Positions 37,914 through 46,664 of a DNA stretch of 64,000 nucleotides are shown here, piece by piece. Location: positions 62,001 to 126,000 of the forward strand of contig NZ_VMNK01000014.1 in NCBI RefSeq assembly GCF_007625155.1. Direction: 5' to 3'. The DNA is from Denitromonas halophila. GTDB taxonomy: Bacteria; Pseudomonadota; Gammaproteobacteria; Burkholderiales; Rhodocyclaceae. The stretch's first letter is position 1, and every line of letters starts with the position of its first letter. Made by a program: the position numbers and the translations under genes. The notes beneath the pieces are model-generated. The model did no database searches and was not told the DNA's origin. It saw only the letters and a list, made by a program, of their open reading frames with translations.

Positions 37914-38695
37914 TCGCGATTCAGTCGCGCGACAATCCGCTGGTCAAGCGCATTCATGCGCTGTCGACCTCGGGCCGCGAGCGACGAAAAACCGGCTTGA
38001 CCGTGCTTGACGGCGCGCATCTGATGGCTGCCGCGCTCGATGCGGGCATCGTATTCACCCAGATCGTAGTGAGCGACACCGGCCTGGCGAGAGAAGAGCA
38101 TCAGGCGCTGATCGCGCGGGTGGGTGCGCAGTGCCCGGTGGCCTGTCTGCCCGATCCGCTTTTTGCGCATGTCAGCGCGGTCGAATCCCCCTCCGGCCTG
38201 TTGGCCCTCATGGCCATGCCCGCGCTTGATGTGTTGCCGGCGATGGTCAATGGTTCGCTGATCGTGCTCGACGCGGTGCAGGACGCAGGCAATCTGGGTA
38301 CCTTGCTGCGAACCGCGTCCGCCGCGGGTATCCGGCTCGCGCTGTTGACCGAGGGCTGCGCGCAGGCGTGGTCGCCGCGTGTTTTGCGCGCCGGCATGGG
38401 CGCGCATTTTCAGATGCAGGTGCTCGAACACGTCGACGTTGAAACCGCACTGGCCGGCTACACCGGCAGGATTGCGGCGACGGTGCTGAGTGCCGACAGC
38501 CAGTCGCTTTTCGCACTCGACCTTGCCGGCCCGACCGCCTGGTTGTTCGGTGCTGAGGGGCAGGGGCTGTCGGATTCACTGAAAAATCTGGCCACTACCC
38601 ATGTGCACATCCCGATGCCGGGACGGCTTGAATCGCTTAACGTCGCGGCGGCGGCAGCGATCTGCTTGTTCGAACAAGTGCGCCAAAACGGCTGA
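37910..38695 (+). CDS. TrmH/SpoU-family RNA 2'-O-methyltransferase
   Basis: SPOUT-class methyltransferase of 261 residues. An N-terminal substrate-binding domain (about 1-95, SRDNPLVKRIHAL) precedes a knotted SpoU domain with motif 1 VLDAVQDAGNLGTLLRTA, motif 2 LFGAEGQGLS and motif 3 IPMPGRLESLNVAAAAAI. It methylates a ribose in rRNA or tRNA; the target cannot be assigned. It is coupled to the CopD-like gene by ATGA and is the last gene of the long plus-strand cluster. Confidence 0.88.
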   Translation: MIAIQSRDNPLVKRIHALSTSGRERRKTGLTVLDGAHLMAAALDAGIVFTQIVVSDTGLAREEHQALIARVGAQCPVACLPDPLFAHVSAVESPSGLLALMAMPALDVLPAMVNGSLIVLDAVQDAGNLGTLLRTASAAGIRLALLTEGCAQAWSPRVLRAGMGAHFQMQVLEHVDVETALAGYTGRIAATVLSADSQSLFALDLAGPTAWLFGAEGQGLSDSLKNLATTHVHIPMPGRLESLNVAAAAAICLFEQVRQNG

Positions 38696-38714
38696 TCTGT
38701 TGGTGAAAGTGTGA

Positions 38715-38756
38715 GATGTGTCACATCGCCGGGCGCGATTGCGGCGCGATGTGTCA
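38715..38756. promoter_or_regulatory. paired GATGTGTCA repeats with internal dyad, candidate operator
   Basis: The 9-mer GATGTGTCA occurs at 38715-38723 and again at 38748-38756, exactly 33 bases apart (about three helical turns). The first copy is also half of a 13-base palindrome GATGTG-T-CACATC (38715-38727), and ACATCGC there pairs with GCGATGT at 38746-38752. It lies about 140-180 bases upstream of the unrecognised gene at 38897, where a regulator could bind. The TGTG/CACA content recalls CRP/FNR half-sites but spacing does not match their consensus. Confidence 0.35.
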
Positions 38757-38896
38757 GGTTTTGCGACGAACTGCCGTGAATGTCACTGTAGAGTCGAAGA
38801 TCCTTACAAAAGTACTAGTAGAAGCTTTTACTGTGGTACGCCAATAGACGGAAGAATCCGCGCGGCGTGCAGCAGATCCACATCTGGAGACAAACG

Positions 38897-39400
38897 ATGA
38901 TGCAAGCCTATGCCAAGACGGCAAAAGGCGTGGCGGAGGTCGAAACGCGTGCCGACCGCCTCAAGCCCGCGCTCCGACGACTATTGATTCTGGTCGACGG
39001 AAAAAAACCCCTGGATGCACTCAAATCGATGATCGGCAACGATGCGATCGATGAACCGCTGACACAGCTTGTGGAAGGCGGCTACATCGAGGCGATCGAG
39101 GCCGCCAATGACGCGGCGGCGGATCTGCCAGGGAGCAGCCCGTCGGTGTTTGATGTGGCCATGCTACCGGCCGAGCGCGATGCCAAGGCGCTGGACAAGG
39201 CCCGGAATTACATGATCAACACGCTCAAGCATTTTCACGGCCCCTACACCAAGCTGGACCTGATGCGCCTGGTTCAAGCCAGTGAAACCCATGCGCAGTT
39301 GCGCACGCACTACGCCGATTGGTTGCGCTGCATGCATGAATCAACCATGGCCGAGCGCCGACTGAATGATCTGAACCGGGAACTGTTCGAGGTTCTCTAG
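38897..39400 (+). CDS. protein of unknown function with winged-helix-like N-terminus
   Basis: I do not recognise this 167-residue soluble protein. Its first 65 residues (KTAKGVAEVETRADRL, then LRRLLILVDGKKPLDAL, then PLTQLVEGGYIEAI) have the pattern of a small helix-helix-wing domain found in regulators; the remaining 100 residues look all-helical, with a conserved-looking ARNYMINTLKHFHGPYTKLDLM segment. No signal peptide or membrane helix. ATG 38897 follows GGAGA at good spacing; an in-frame ATG at 38867 is less well supported. It stands alone, after a 200-base leader with repeats, and is convergent with bioD. Confidence 0.7.
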   Translation: MMQAYAKTAKGVAEVETRADRLKPALRRLLILVDGKKPLDALKSMIGNDAIDEPLTQLVEGGYIEAIEAANDAAADLPGSSPSVFDVAMLPAERDAKALDKARNYMINTLKHFHGPYTKLDLMRLVQASETHAQLRTHYADWLRCMHESTMAERRLNDLNRELFEVL

Positions 39401-39555
39401 GTGAGTAGGCTGGCTTGTGGATCGACCTGGCCGACGGTGGTGGCGTGAGCGGCGCCATCCGACGCTCTTGAACGTGGCCAGCGTGCGCTGCCGATTACAG
39501 CATGCCGCGGTCTGCGCCTGATGTCGTGCGGTTGCAGGTTGCGGCGAGCGATGTG

Positions 39556-40233
39556 TCAGCGCATAGGCGCTGGCAAAACCAGCGCTTGAACCGTCGCGGC
39601 GTCGCCGTCGCGATGGAACGGGACATGACCGAGACAGGGCGCGCCCAGATGCTGCTGTAGGGCATAGAGATTCTCGGTCACGCACTGCATGTCCGGATCA
39701 ATCTGGTTGGCAACCCATCCGGCCAGGCTCAGGCCGCGTGCGGCGATCGCCTCGGCGGTCAGCAGGGCGTGGTTGATGCAGCCCAGACGCATGCCCACGA
39801 CGAGAATGATCGGCAGCCCCAGCGCGACCGCCAGATCGGCCGTGTCGAAGGTGTCGGTCAGCGGCACCCGAAAGCCGCCCACGCCTTCGACCAGCACCAG
39901 ATCGGCTTGTGTCGAGAGTCGGCCAAACGCGTCAAGAATCTTGTCGGGCTCGATCCGAACGCTTTCGCTGGCCGCCGCAATATGCGGCGCGACGGCGGTG
40001 CGCAGGCAAATCGGATTGAGGTCGGCCAGGCCCGGGTCGAAGCTCCCCGCGGCACGCAACTGCGCCGCATCCTCATTGAGCCATTCGTCTCCCACGCGCT
40101 CGGCCCCGGCAGCAACCGGTTTCATCGCGATGGCGCTCAGGCCTGCGCGGCGGGCGGTGTGGAGCAGGGCGCAGGTGATGAAGGTCTTGCCAATCCCGGT
40201 GTCGGTGCCGGCAATAAAATAGGCGGTGGCCAT
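39556..40233 (-). CDS. bioD: dethiobiotin synthetase
   Basis: ATP-dependent carboxylation of diaminopelargonate to dethiobiotin, the ring-closing step before biotin synthase; 225 residues. The P-loop [11 protein letters not shown] is at the N-terminus, the substrate lysine follows in AMKPVAAG, and [12 protein letters not shown] is conserved. The start overlaps the bioC stop by a TGATG-like junction. It is the last gene of the minus-strand biotin operon. The 155 bases to the convergent neighbour show nothing clear. Confidence 0.94.
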   Translation of the reverse strand: MATAYFIAGTDTGIGKTFITCALLHTARRAGLSAIAMKPVAAGAERVGDEWLNEDAAQLRAAGSFDPGLADLNPICLRTAVAPHIAAASESVRIEPDKILDAFGRLSTQADLVLVEGVGGFRVPLTDTFDTADLAVALGLPIILVVGMRLGCINHALLTAEAIAARGLSLAGWVANQIDPDMQCVTENLYALQQHLGAPCLGHVPFHRDGDAATVQALVLPAPMR

Positions 40234-41018
40234 CAGGCGGTCCTTTGCAGCGCGAGCAGAATCACATCATAAGTGGCGGGCAATCGCGCGTCTGCACGAC
40301 GATGTTGTTCATAGGTACGCTCCAGTTGCCGCCACGCCGACTTGCCCAGCGGTTTGCGCCGGCGCCCGCTGCCCACTTGATGCGCGCCGATGGCTTTGAT
40401 GTCTTTCAGTAGCTGGCGCAGGCTGTCGGCCGTCGCCGCGGTGGGCGATTGCCGCGTCGCGCAGATCTGGAAACCGGCCTGAATGGCGGACTGTCGCCAG
40501 GTGTCGATAGGGTGAAAGCCGATGACATGTTCGGCGTCGTCGATGCCGCGAAACGCGTCGCGGAGCTCCCACAGCGTGTCGGGCCCGAGCGTGGTGATCC
40601 AGGCCGGGCCGCCCGGCTTGAGGACGCGGCCAAGCTCGGCCAGCGTACGGCCCGGATTGCACCACTGCACGGCGAGGCTGGACCAGACGACGTCGATCGA
40701 TTCGCTGGCCAGCGGCAGTGATTCGAGATCGCCGCACACCCGGTGTTGGCGGGGATGACAAGGATGGCGTGCGAGCATGCCGGGTGCGAAATCGAGTGCC
40801 AGCGTGTTGGCGGGTTTGAGCCAGTCAATCAGTTCGGTAGCGCCTGTGCCCGTGCCGCAGCCGGCGTCGAGCAGGCGTCCGACCGGGCCTTGGGGCGAAT
40901 GGGCTTTGGCCAGCGCGAGGAGTTGGGCGCAGATGTCGCGTTGTACCGCGGCGGCAGCGTCGTAGGTTGGCGCGGCGCGGTCGAATGCCGCGCGAACGTG
41001 GCGCTTGCGTTCAGTCAT
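40233..41018 (-). CDS. bioC: malonyl-ACP O-methyltransferase
   Basis: SAM-dependent methyltransferase of 261 residues that caps malonyl-ACP so that fatty acid synthesis can build the pimelate chain. The SAM motif [11 protein letters not shown] is near residue 48, and the N-terminal [18 protein letters not shown] block is typical of BioC. ATG 41018 begins [12 protein letters not shown]; the frame extension to 41090 is inside bioH. It overlaps bioH by 8 bases and bioD by 1, within the operon. Confidence 0.93.
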   Translation of the reverse strand: MTERKRHVRAAFDRAAPTYDAAAAVQRDICAQLLALAKAHSPQGPVGRLLDAGCGTGTGATELIDWLKPANTLALDFAPGMLARHPCHPRQHRVCGDLESLPLASESIDVVWSSLAVQWCNPGRTLAELGRVLKPGGPAWITTLGPDTLWELRDAFRGIDDAEHVIGFHPIDTWRQSAIQAGFQICATRQSPTAATADSLRQLLKDIKAIGAHQVGSGRRRKPLGKSAWRQLERTYEQHRRADARLPATYDVILLALQRTA

Positions 41019-41754
41019 TGGCGAAGCTGTCGAGCAGGCAGGCGCAGTCGGTCGCACGCGATACAAAGGGCGCGTGCCCGGCGTCGGCAAACTCGGAGTA
41101 GCGCCCGTCGGGTAGCGATTCGGCCATGACGCGAGCGGCTTCGGCGGGCATTAGTGCGTCGTTCGTGCCATGGAACAGGCGCACCGGACAGCTGATCTCA
41201 GTGAGCGAGCCGCGTAGGTCGGTTTGCGACAGAATGGCCAGGCCATCGGCGAGTCGGGCGGTATTCTCAGCGGTGACGGTGACCAGCGCGGTGTTGAGCT
41301 GCCGCGTCACTTCGCGGCGTGCGGCATCGCCCAGCGCCTGCAGAGCGACGAAGCGGCGCTGGGTCTTGTCGGGCTCGGCGGCGAAGTCGGCGCAAAAACC
41401 ATCGACCACCTCGGCGCTCAGGGCGCTCGGCCAGTCGGGCCGCTGCACGAAGCACGGGCTGGCGCCGATCAGGGCGATGCGTTCGACCTTGGCGGGGTGG
41501 CGACGCGCCAGATCCAGCGCCACCAGTGCACCCAGCGACCAGCCACAGACCAGTGCGCCATCGGGCAAGTCGGCGATGAGGGCATCGGTCCACGCGGCAA
41601 GCGTGGCGTCTTCGGGCGTCGGCGCTGTGTCGGCATGACCGGGGAGCGCGGGGGTAAAACACGGCCAAGTGGGGTCGAGCTGCGCGCGAAGCGGCTGCCA
41701 CACCGAGGGGGTCAAGCCCCAGCCGTGGAGCAGTACAAGGGGCGGGCGACTCAT
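41011..41754 (-). CDS. bioH: pimeloyl-ACP methyl ester carboxylesterase
   Basis: Alpha/beta hydrolase of 247 residues that removes the methyl cap from pimeloyl-ACP methyl ester. The oxyanion segment LLHGWGLTPSVW is at the start, the nucleophile Ser is in VCGWSLGALVAL, the Asp in FHGTNDALM and the His in FADAGHAPF. ATG 41754 overlaps the bioF stop (ATGA); the frame extension to 41901 is not conserved. Context between bioF and bioC separates it from other esterases. Confidence 0.93.
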   Translation of the reverse strand: MSRPPLVLLHGWGLTPSVWQPLRAQLDPTWPCFTPALPGHADTAPTPEDATLAAWTDALIADLPDGALVCGWSLGALVALDLARRHPAKVERIALIGASPCFVQRPDWPSALSAEVVDGFCADFAAEPDKTQRRFVALQALGDAARREVTRQLNTALVTVTAENTARLADGLAILSQTDLRGSLTEISCPVRLFHGTNDALMPAEAARVMAESLPDGRYSEFADAGHAPFVSRATDCACLLDSFAND

Positions 41755-42914
41755 TGCAAGGCTTCGATCCGGAGGAGGTTGTCGGTCAATCGGGTGATGT
41801 CGTCGGGCGTGTGGGCGGCGCTGAGCGAGATGCGCAGCCGGGCCGTGCCTGGCGGGACGGTCGGCGGGCGGATCGCCGGCACCCACTGGCCTGCGTCCCA
41901 CAGCGCCGTGGCGGCACCCAGCGCGGCGGCATTATCGCCGATTTTGATCGGCTGGATGGGCGTGGATGAGGGCATCAGCTGCCACCGGCGCAGGGGCAGG
42001 GCGCCTCGCAGTTGCTGTTGATGGGCGACGAGGCGGGCGCGCAAGGCGTCGCCGTGTTCGATCAGGTCGATGGCGGTGAGCAGCGCATGCGCCAGCGCGG
42101 GCGGCGAGCCGGTGGTGAAGATGTAGGTGCGCATGGTCTGCATCAGCCACTCCACCACGTCGGCGTGACCGGCCACAAAGGCGCCCGACAGGCCCGCGGC
42201 CTTGCCCAGCGTGCCGACCACCAGCAAACGCCAGTGCGCCAGCCCGGCGGCGGCCAGGGCGCCACGGCCTTGCGGGCCCAGCACACCGAAACCGTGCGCG
42301 TCGTCGACCAGCAGCCAGGCGTCGTGTGCTTCTGCCAGCGCGAGCAGTTCGGTCAGCGGGGCGATATCGCCGTCCATGCTGAACACACTGTCGGTAATGA
42401 TGAGTTTTCGGCGGGCGGTGCTGTTGGTGAGCAGGCGGGCCAGGGCCTCGGTGTCGCCATGCGCGTATCGGTGGTGTTCAGCGCGGCTGAGCAGGGCACC
42501 GTCGACCAGTGAAGCGTGGTTGAGGCGATCGGCAAAGATGGCGTCGCCACGGCCAACCAGCGCGGCGGCCACGCCCATGTTCACCATGTAGCCGGTCGAA
42601 AACACCAGCGCGCGTTCGCAGCCGGTGAAGTTGGCGAGGCGGGCTTCGAGCCGCTCATGCACGCTGTAGTGACCACTGACCAGATGTGATGCGCCCGAGC
42701 CGCCGCCCCAGCGTGCGACCCCCTCGGCAATGGCTGCGGCGAGTGCGGGGTGCGCGGCGAGGCCGAGGTAGTCGTTGCTGCAAAACGACAGCATTTCGCG
42801 GCCATCGACGACCGCATGGGGGCCGCAAGGTGTTTCCAGCGTGCGACGACGGCGGATGAGTGCGCGTGATTCGCGGTCGGCCAGCTCGCCGCGCAGATGT
42901 TCCAGCAAACTCAT
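41751..42914 (-). CDS. bioF: 8-amino-7-oxononanoate synthase
   Basis: PLP enzyme of the alpha-oxoamine synthase family, 387 residues, joining pimeloyl-ACP (or CoA) and alanine. The PLP lysine is in VGTLGKAAGLSGAF; FCSNDYLGLAAHP, SGHYSVHERLE and DDAHGFGVLG are conserved. Three in-frame ATGs at 42923, 42920 and 42914 compete; the last gives the usual MSLLEHLRGELA, but coupling to the bioA stop could favour the first. It overlaps bioH by ATGA. Confidence 0.93.
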   Translation of the reverse strand: MSLLEHLRGELADRESRALIRRRRTLETPCGPHAVVDGREMLSFCSNDYLGLAAHPALAAAIAEGVARWGGGSGASHLVSGHYSVHERLEARLANFTGCERALVFSTGYMVNMGVAAALVGRGDAIFADRLNHASLVDGALLSRAEHHRYAHGDTEALARLLTNSTARRKLIITDSVFSMDGDIAPLTELLALAEAHDAWLLVDDAHGFGVLGPQGRGALAAAGLAHWRLLVVGTLGKAAGLSGAFVAGHADVVEWLMQTMRTYIFTTGSPPALAHALLTAIDLIEHGDALRARLVAHQQQLRGALPLRRWQLMPSSTPIQPIKIGDNAAALGAATALWDAGQWVPAIRPPTVPPGTARLRISLSAAHTPDDITRLTDNLLRIEALQ

Positions 42915-42919
42915 CGTCA

Positions 42920-44239
42920 TCAACCGATGCAGTGTTTCAGCGCCGCGGCGGCGCCGCGGACCAGATGGGCGATGTCGTCGGCTTCGACGATGTAGGGCGG
43001 CATGAAATACACGGTGTTGCCGATCGGGCGCAGCAACACGCCCTGATCGAGCCCGGCGGCGAAAAAGCGTTGGCTGAACTCGCGTTCGACGGTATCGACA
43101 TCAAAGGCGACGATCATGCCGCGCTGACGCAAATGGCGCACCGCCGGATGCTCGGCAAAGGCCTCGCGTGTGGCATCACCCAGCAGTTCGGCGCGGGCCT
43201 TGTTGGTGTGGATGACATCGTCGGCCTTGAAGATGTCGAGCGTGGCCAGCGCGGCGCGGCAGGCCAGCGGGTTACCGGTGTAGGAGTGCGAGTGCAGGAA
43301 GCCGCGGTGCACATCGTCATCGTAAAAGCAGTCGTAGATTGCATCGGTGCTGAGCACCAGCGACAGCGGCAGGTAGCCGCCCGAAATGCCTTTTGACAGG
43401 CACATCATGTCCGGCCAGATGCCGGCTTGCTCGCAGGCGAAGAAGCTGCCGGTGCGGCCACAGCCGACGGCGATTTCATCGGCGATGAGGTGCACCCGGT
43501 AGGTGTCGCACAGCTCACGGGCGCGGCGCAGATAGTGCGGGTGATACATCGCCATCCCGACGGCGCCTTGCACCAGCGGCTCGACGATCAGGGCGGCGAT
43601 TTCGTCATGATGCTCGGCGAGATAGTGCTCCAGCGCCTGTGCGGCGCGTTCGGCCACGTCGGTGTCGGTCTCCCCCGGCTCGGCCTGGCGCGCGTCGGGG
43701 CTGGGCACCACGGTGCCGGCGCGCACCAGCGGCGCATAGGCATCGCGAAAGAGATGCACGTCGGTGACCGCCAGCGCGCCCACCGTTTCACCGTGGTAAC
43801 TGCCGGCCAGGCTGATGAAGCGATCCTTGCCCGTCTCACCCTGATTGCGCCAGGCATGCATGCTCATCTTGAGGGCGATTTCGGTGGCCGAGGCACCGTC
43901 GGAGGCGTAAAACGCGTGGCCGAGCTGGTGGCCGGTCAGTGCCGACAGTCGCTCGGAGAGCTCGACCACCGGGGCATGGGTAAAGCCGGCGAGCATCACA
44001 TGTTCGAGGGTTTCGAGCTGCTCACAGATCGCGTCGTTGATGCGCGGGTTGCAGTGGCCGAACAGATTCACCCACCAGGCACTCACGCCATCGAGAAAGC
44101 GCCGGCCATTGTCGTCGTACAGCCACACGCCTTCGCCGCGGGTGATCGGCACCAGCGGCAAGGATTCATGACTCTTCATCTGGGTGCACGGATGCCACAC
44201 GGCGCGGCGTGAGCGGTCAAGCAGGCGGGATTGCGTCAT
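42920..44239 (-). CDS. bioA: adenosylmethionine-8-amino-7-oxononanoate aminotransferase
   Basis: Class III PLP aminotransferase of 439 residues making 7,8-diaminopelargonate with SAM as amino donor. WHPCTQMKSHE, SGASATEIALKM-type PLP-site segments (DGASATEIALKM here) and the PLP lysine in LSKGISGGYLPLSL are visible. ATG 44239 gives MTQSRLLDRSRRAVWHPC; an open frame to 44422 is not conserved. It is the first gene of the bioA-F-H-C-D operon; bioB is not in the window. A 157-base divergent region separates it from yaaA. Confidence 0.94.
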   Translation of the reverse strand: MTQSRLLDRSRRAVWHPCTQMKSHESLPLVPITRGEGVWLYDDNGRRFLDGVSAWWVNLFGHCNPRINDAICEQLETLEHVMLAGFTHAPVVELSERLSALTGHQLGHAFYASDGASATEIALKMSMHAWRNQGETGKDRFISLAGSYHGETVGALAVTDVHLFRDAYAPLVRAGTVVPSPDARQAEPGETDTDVAERAAQALEHYLAEHHDEIAALIVEPLVQGAVGMAMYHPHYLRRARELCDTYRVHLIADEIAVGCGRTGSFFACEQAGIWPDMMCLSKGISGGYLPLSLVLSTDAIYDCFYDDDVHRGFLHSHSYTGNPLACRAALATLDIFKADDVIHTNKARAELLGDATREAFAEHPAVRHLRQRGMIVAFDVDTVEREFSQRFFAAGLDQGVLLRPIGNTVYFMPPYIVEADDIAHLVRGAAAALKHCIG

Positions 44240-44396
44240 GGGGATGGGCCGGAAGCTGCGGAATCGTTCAATACTCTGAAATCGCCGGGGCGCTGTCAAA
44301 CCGGGTTTTGCGGCGGAACCGGCAGGGCGCTGGCGGACAGCGCGTTGGCCGGGGCTTTTGCTACCATGAGCGCTTCCAAAGCACGACAGGCACGCC

Positions 44397-45179
44397 ATGT
44401 ATTTCGTTATTTCCCCCGCCAAATCGCTGGACTATGAAACGCCCGCGCCGAGCATCAAGCCGACCCAGCCCGCTTTTCTGGATGCGGCGGAATCACTGGT
44501 CGGTGTGATGCGCGATGTCACGCCCGCCGCACTGGGCGAATTGATGCACATCTCGGACAAGCTGGCCGCGCTGAACGTTGCCCGGTTCGCGGAGTGGTCA
44601 CGCCCGTTCAACGCCAAGAACGCCAAGCCCTGCGTCTTCGCCTTCAATGGCGACGTCTACGATGGTCTTGACGCCGCCACGCTGGACGCGGAGGGCGTGG
44701 CTTATGCGCAGCAGCATTTGCGGATTCTGTCCGGACTGTATGGCGTGCTGCGGCCGCTGGACCTGATGCAGGCCTATCGACTCGAAATGGGCACTCGACT
44801 GAAAACGCCCGCGGGCAAGAACCTCTACGAATTCTGGGGCGATCGACCGACGGAAGCGATCAATGCGCTGCTCAAGAAGTCGACGGATGCGGTATTGGTG
44901 AATCTCGCCTCGGAGGAGTATTTCAAGGTGATCCGGCCCGCCGCGCTCAAAGGGCGGCTGGTGACACCGGTGTTTGAAGACTGGAAGGGCGGGCGCTACA
45001 AGATCATCAGCTTCCACGCCAAACGGGCGCGGGGTTTGATGGTGCGTTATGCGATCGACCATCGCTTGCGCGAGGTGGACGGGCTCAAGCAGTTTGATAC
45101 CGACGGCTATGCGTTTGATGCCGCGGCGTCGGATGCGGATCGATGGGTGTTCCGCCGCCGCCAGGACGGCGTGCGCTGA
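44397..45179 (+). CDS. yaaA: peroxide stress protein YaaA
   Basis: Member of the YaaA/DUF328 family, 260 residues, which in E. coli lowers intracellular free iron and DNA damage during peroxide stress and binds DNA. The opening MYFVISPAKSLDYE, the FNGDVYDGLDA segment, ILSGLYGVLRPLDLMQAYRLEMG and the SFHAKRARGLMVRY segment are diagnostic. The exact chemistry is not established. It is divergent from bioA and followed after 20 bases by the M14 peptidase gene, with which it may be co-transcribed. Confidence 0.93.
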   Translation: MYFVISPAKSLDYETPAPSIKPTQPAFLDAAESLVGVMRDVTPAALGELMHISDKLAALNVARFAEWSRPFNAKNAKPCVFAFNGDVYDGLDAATLDAEGVAYAQQHLRILSGLYGVLRPLDLMQAYRLEMGTRLKTPAGKNLYEFWGDRPTEAINALLKKSTDAVLVNLASEEYFKVIRPAALKGRLVTPVFEDWKGGRYKIISFHAKRARGLMVRYAIDHRLREVDGLKQFDTDGYAFDAAASDADRWVFRRRQDGVR

Positions 45180-45199
45180 CAATCGGCAGGAGACAGGAC

Positions 45200-46333
45200 G
45201 TGGGCGTACACATTAGCCAGGGTTTCGACAGTGGCAGTATCGAGGTGCTGAGCGCGGAGGCGCCGGACGCCATCCGTTTGCGCTTGCGTCCGGACAACGC
45301 AGCGAGCTTCTGCCAGTGGTTTCACTTTCGAGTCCATGACGTGGCCGGTGTTCCGCTGCGAATGGTGTTCGAAAACACCGCCGACGCGGCCTATCCAGAC
45401 GGGTGGCCCGATTACCACGCGGTGGCGTCTTACGATCGCCGTGAATGGTTCCGGGTGCCCGGCACGCGCTTTGAAGATGGCCGTCTGATCATTGAGCACA
45501 CGCCCGAACACAGCAGCGTCTACTACGCCTACTTCGAGCCGTATTCGCACGAGCGGCATCTCGATTTACTCGGGCAGGCAGAGATGTCGCCCTATGCGCG
45601 GGTGCACACCCTGGGCGCGACGGTGGATGGCCGAAGCGTCGATTGCGTGGTCGTCGGAGCGCCGTCGCCTGAGCGCAAGCCGGTCTGGATCATTGCCCGT
45701 CAACACCCCGGCGAGACCATGGCTGAGTGGTTTGTCGAAGGCTTGCTGGCGCGCTTGCTCGACAGCGCCGACCCGCTGGCGCGCAGGCTGCGTGAGCGAG
45801 CTTGTTTGTATATCGTGCCGAACATGAATCCAGACGGCGCGTCGCGCGGCAATTTGCGCACCAATGCGGCGGGGGCGAATCTCAATCGCGAATGGATGAC
45901 GCCCACAGTCGCGCGCAGCCCCGAAGTGCTGTGCGTGCGCAAGCACATGGAAGCGACCGGCTGCGCGCTCTTCCTCGATATCCACGGGGATGAGTCGCTG
46001 CCTTACGTCTTTATTGATGGCTCGGAGATGGTGCCTGGCGTGCCGCACAACATGGCAGCGCGGCAAGCGGTGTTTTTGTCAGCGCTTGCTGAGGCGAGTC
46101 CGGACTTCCAGACCGAGGTCGGCTACACGCCCGACCGTTTTGGCGAGGAGATGCTGACGCTGGCCAGCAAATGGGTTGCGCATCGCTTCGGCTGCTTGTC
46201 GCTCACGCTCGAAATGCCGTTCAAGGACAACCACTTGCTGCCCGATGCCCGGGTCGGCTGGAACGGTGAGCGCAGCAAGCGGCTGGGCGCCGCCATGCTG
46301 CAACCGATATTGCGCGATTTACTGAGCGACTAA
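45200..46333 (+). CDS. M14 zinc carboxypeptidase, cytosolic carboxypeptidase (CCP)-like
   Basis: Predicted zinc carboxypeptidase of 377 residues. An N-terminal beta-sandwich domain (about 1-115) precedes the M14 fold, the arrangement of the CCP/Nna1 subfamily. Zinc ligands are visible as H and E in RQHPGETMAEWF and a later His in FLDIHGDESLPY; a catalytic Glu candidate is in LTLEMPFKDN. No signal peptide, so it acts in the cytoplasm. Eukaryotic CCPs remove glutamate from tubulin tails; the bacterial substrate is unknown. The start is GTG at 45200, after GGCAGGAG. Confidence 0.85.
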   Translation: MGVHISQGFDSGSIEVLSAEAPDAIRLRLRPDNAASFCQWFHFRVHDVAGVPLRMVFENTADAAYPDGWPDYHAVASYDRREWFRVPGTRFEDGRLIIEHTPEHSSVYYAYFEPYSHERHLDLLGQAEMSPYARVHTLGATVDGRSVDCVVVGAPSPERKPVWIIARQHPGETMAEWFVEGLLARLLDSADPLARRLRERACLYIVPNMNPDGASRGNLRTNAAGANLNREWMTPTVARSPEVLCVRKHMEATGCALFLDIHGDESLPYVFIDGSEMVPGVPHNMAARQAVFLSALAEASPDFQTEVGYTPDRFGEEMLTLASKWVAHRFGCLSLTLEMPFKDNHLLPDARVGWNGERSKRLGAAMLQPILRDLLSD

Positions 46334-46349
46334 GTCGCCGTGCGCTGGG

Positions 46350-46535
46350 TCAGGAAATCACCGGGTGGCTGTTCAGCCACTGGACGGCACGGGTGACGCT
46401 GCCGTTGATGCGGCTCACGGTGACGTCAATGTATTTGGCGAAGGTGGCGCGACGCAGTTCGTGCGCCATCGCGATGTGCTGCTGGGAAGTGATCTTGTTG
46501 CTGCGCGAGCTGCCGGGGTTGGCGGTGCGTTTCAT
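46350..46535 (-). CDS. small basic hypothetical protein
   Basis: A 61-residue basic ORF beginning MKRTANPGSSRSNKITSQQ, with an amphipathic helical middle (HIAMAHELRRATFAKYIDV) and a C-terminal AVQWLNSHPVIS. ATG 46535 follows a GGAG at 8-base spacing; an upstream frame to 46619 looks non-coding. I do not recognise a family. Support comes from the good ribosome-binding site, codon use like its neighbours and a divergent position next to a LysR regulator. It could be a regulator target. Confidence 0.55.
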   Translation of the reverse strand: MKRTANPGSSRSNKITSQQHIAMAHELRRATFAKYIDVTVSRINGSVTRAVQWLNSHPVIS

Positions 46536-46603
46536 TTGTGCTGCTCCAGTTGCGTCTTCCGCTCTAAGTCGGTTGCAGACGATGAAACGCACTCTACGCA
46601 GCG

Positions 46604-46658
46604 TTGTGCAGTGCAACAAGCGATCATTTGTGATGTGACGGTTAAGTTTGACTAAACT
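46604..46658. promoter_or_regulatory. divergent control region with LysR-type box candidates
   Basis: Between the small ORF and the LysR gene lie two dyads. TTG-N7-CAA at 46604-46616 has the T-N11-A form of LysR-type boxes. AGTTT-GACT-AAACT at 46645-46658 sits six bases before the regulator ATG, where binding would block its own translation start or promoter. Both are sequence patterns only. Confidence 0.35.
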
Positions 46659-46664
46659 GTATGC

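Noticed and set aside
44240-44396. Possible BirA operator between bioA and yaaA
   Set aside because: The AAACC-G-GGTTT dyad near 44298 has the right half-site flavour, but BirA operators have half-sites about 15 bases apart, and these are adjacent.
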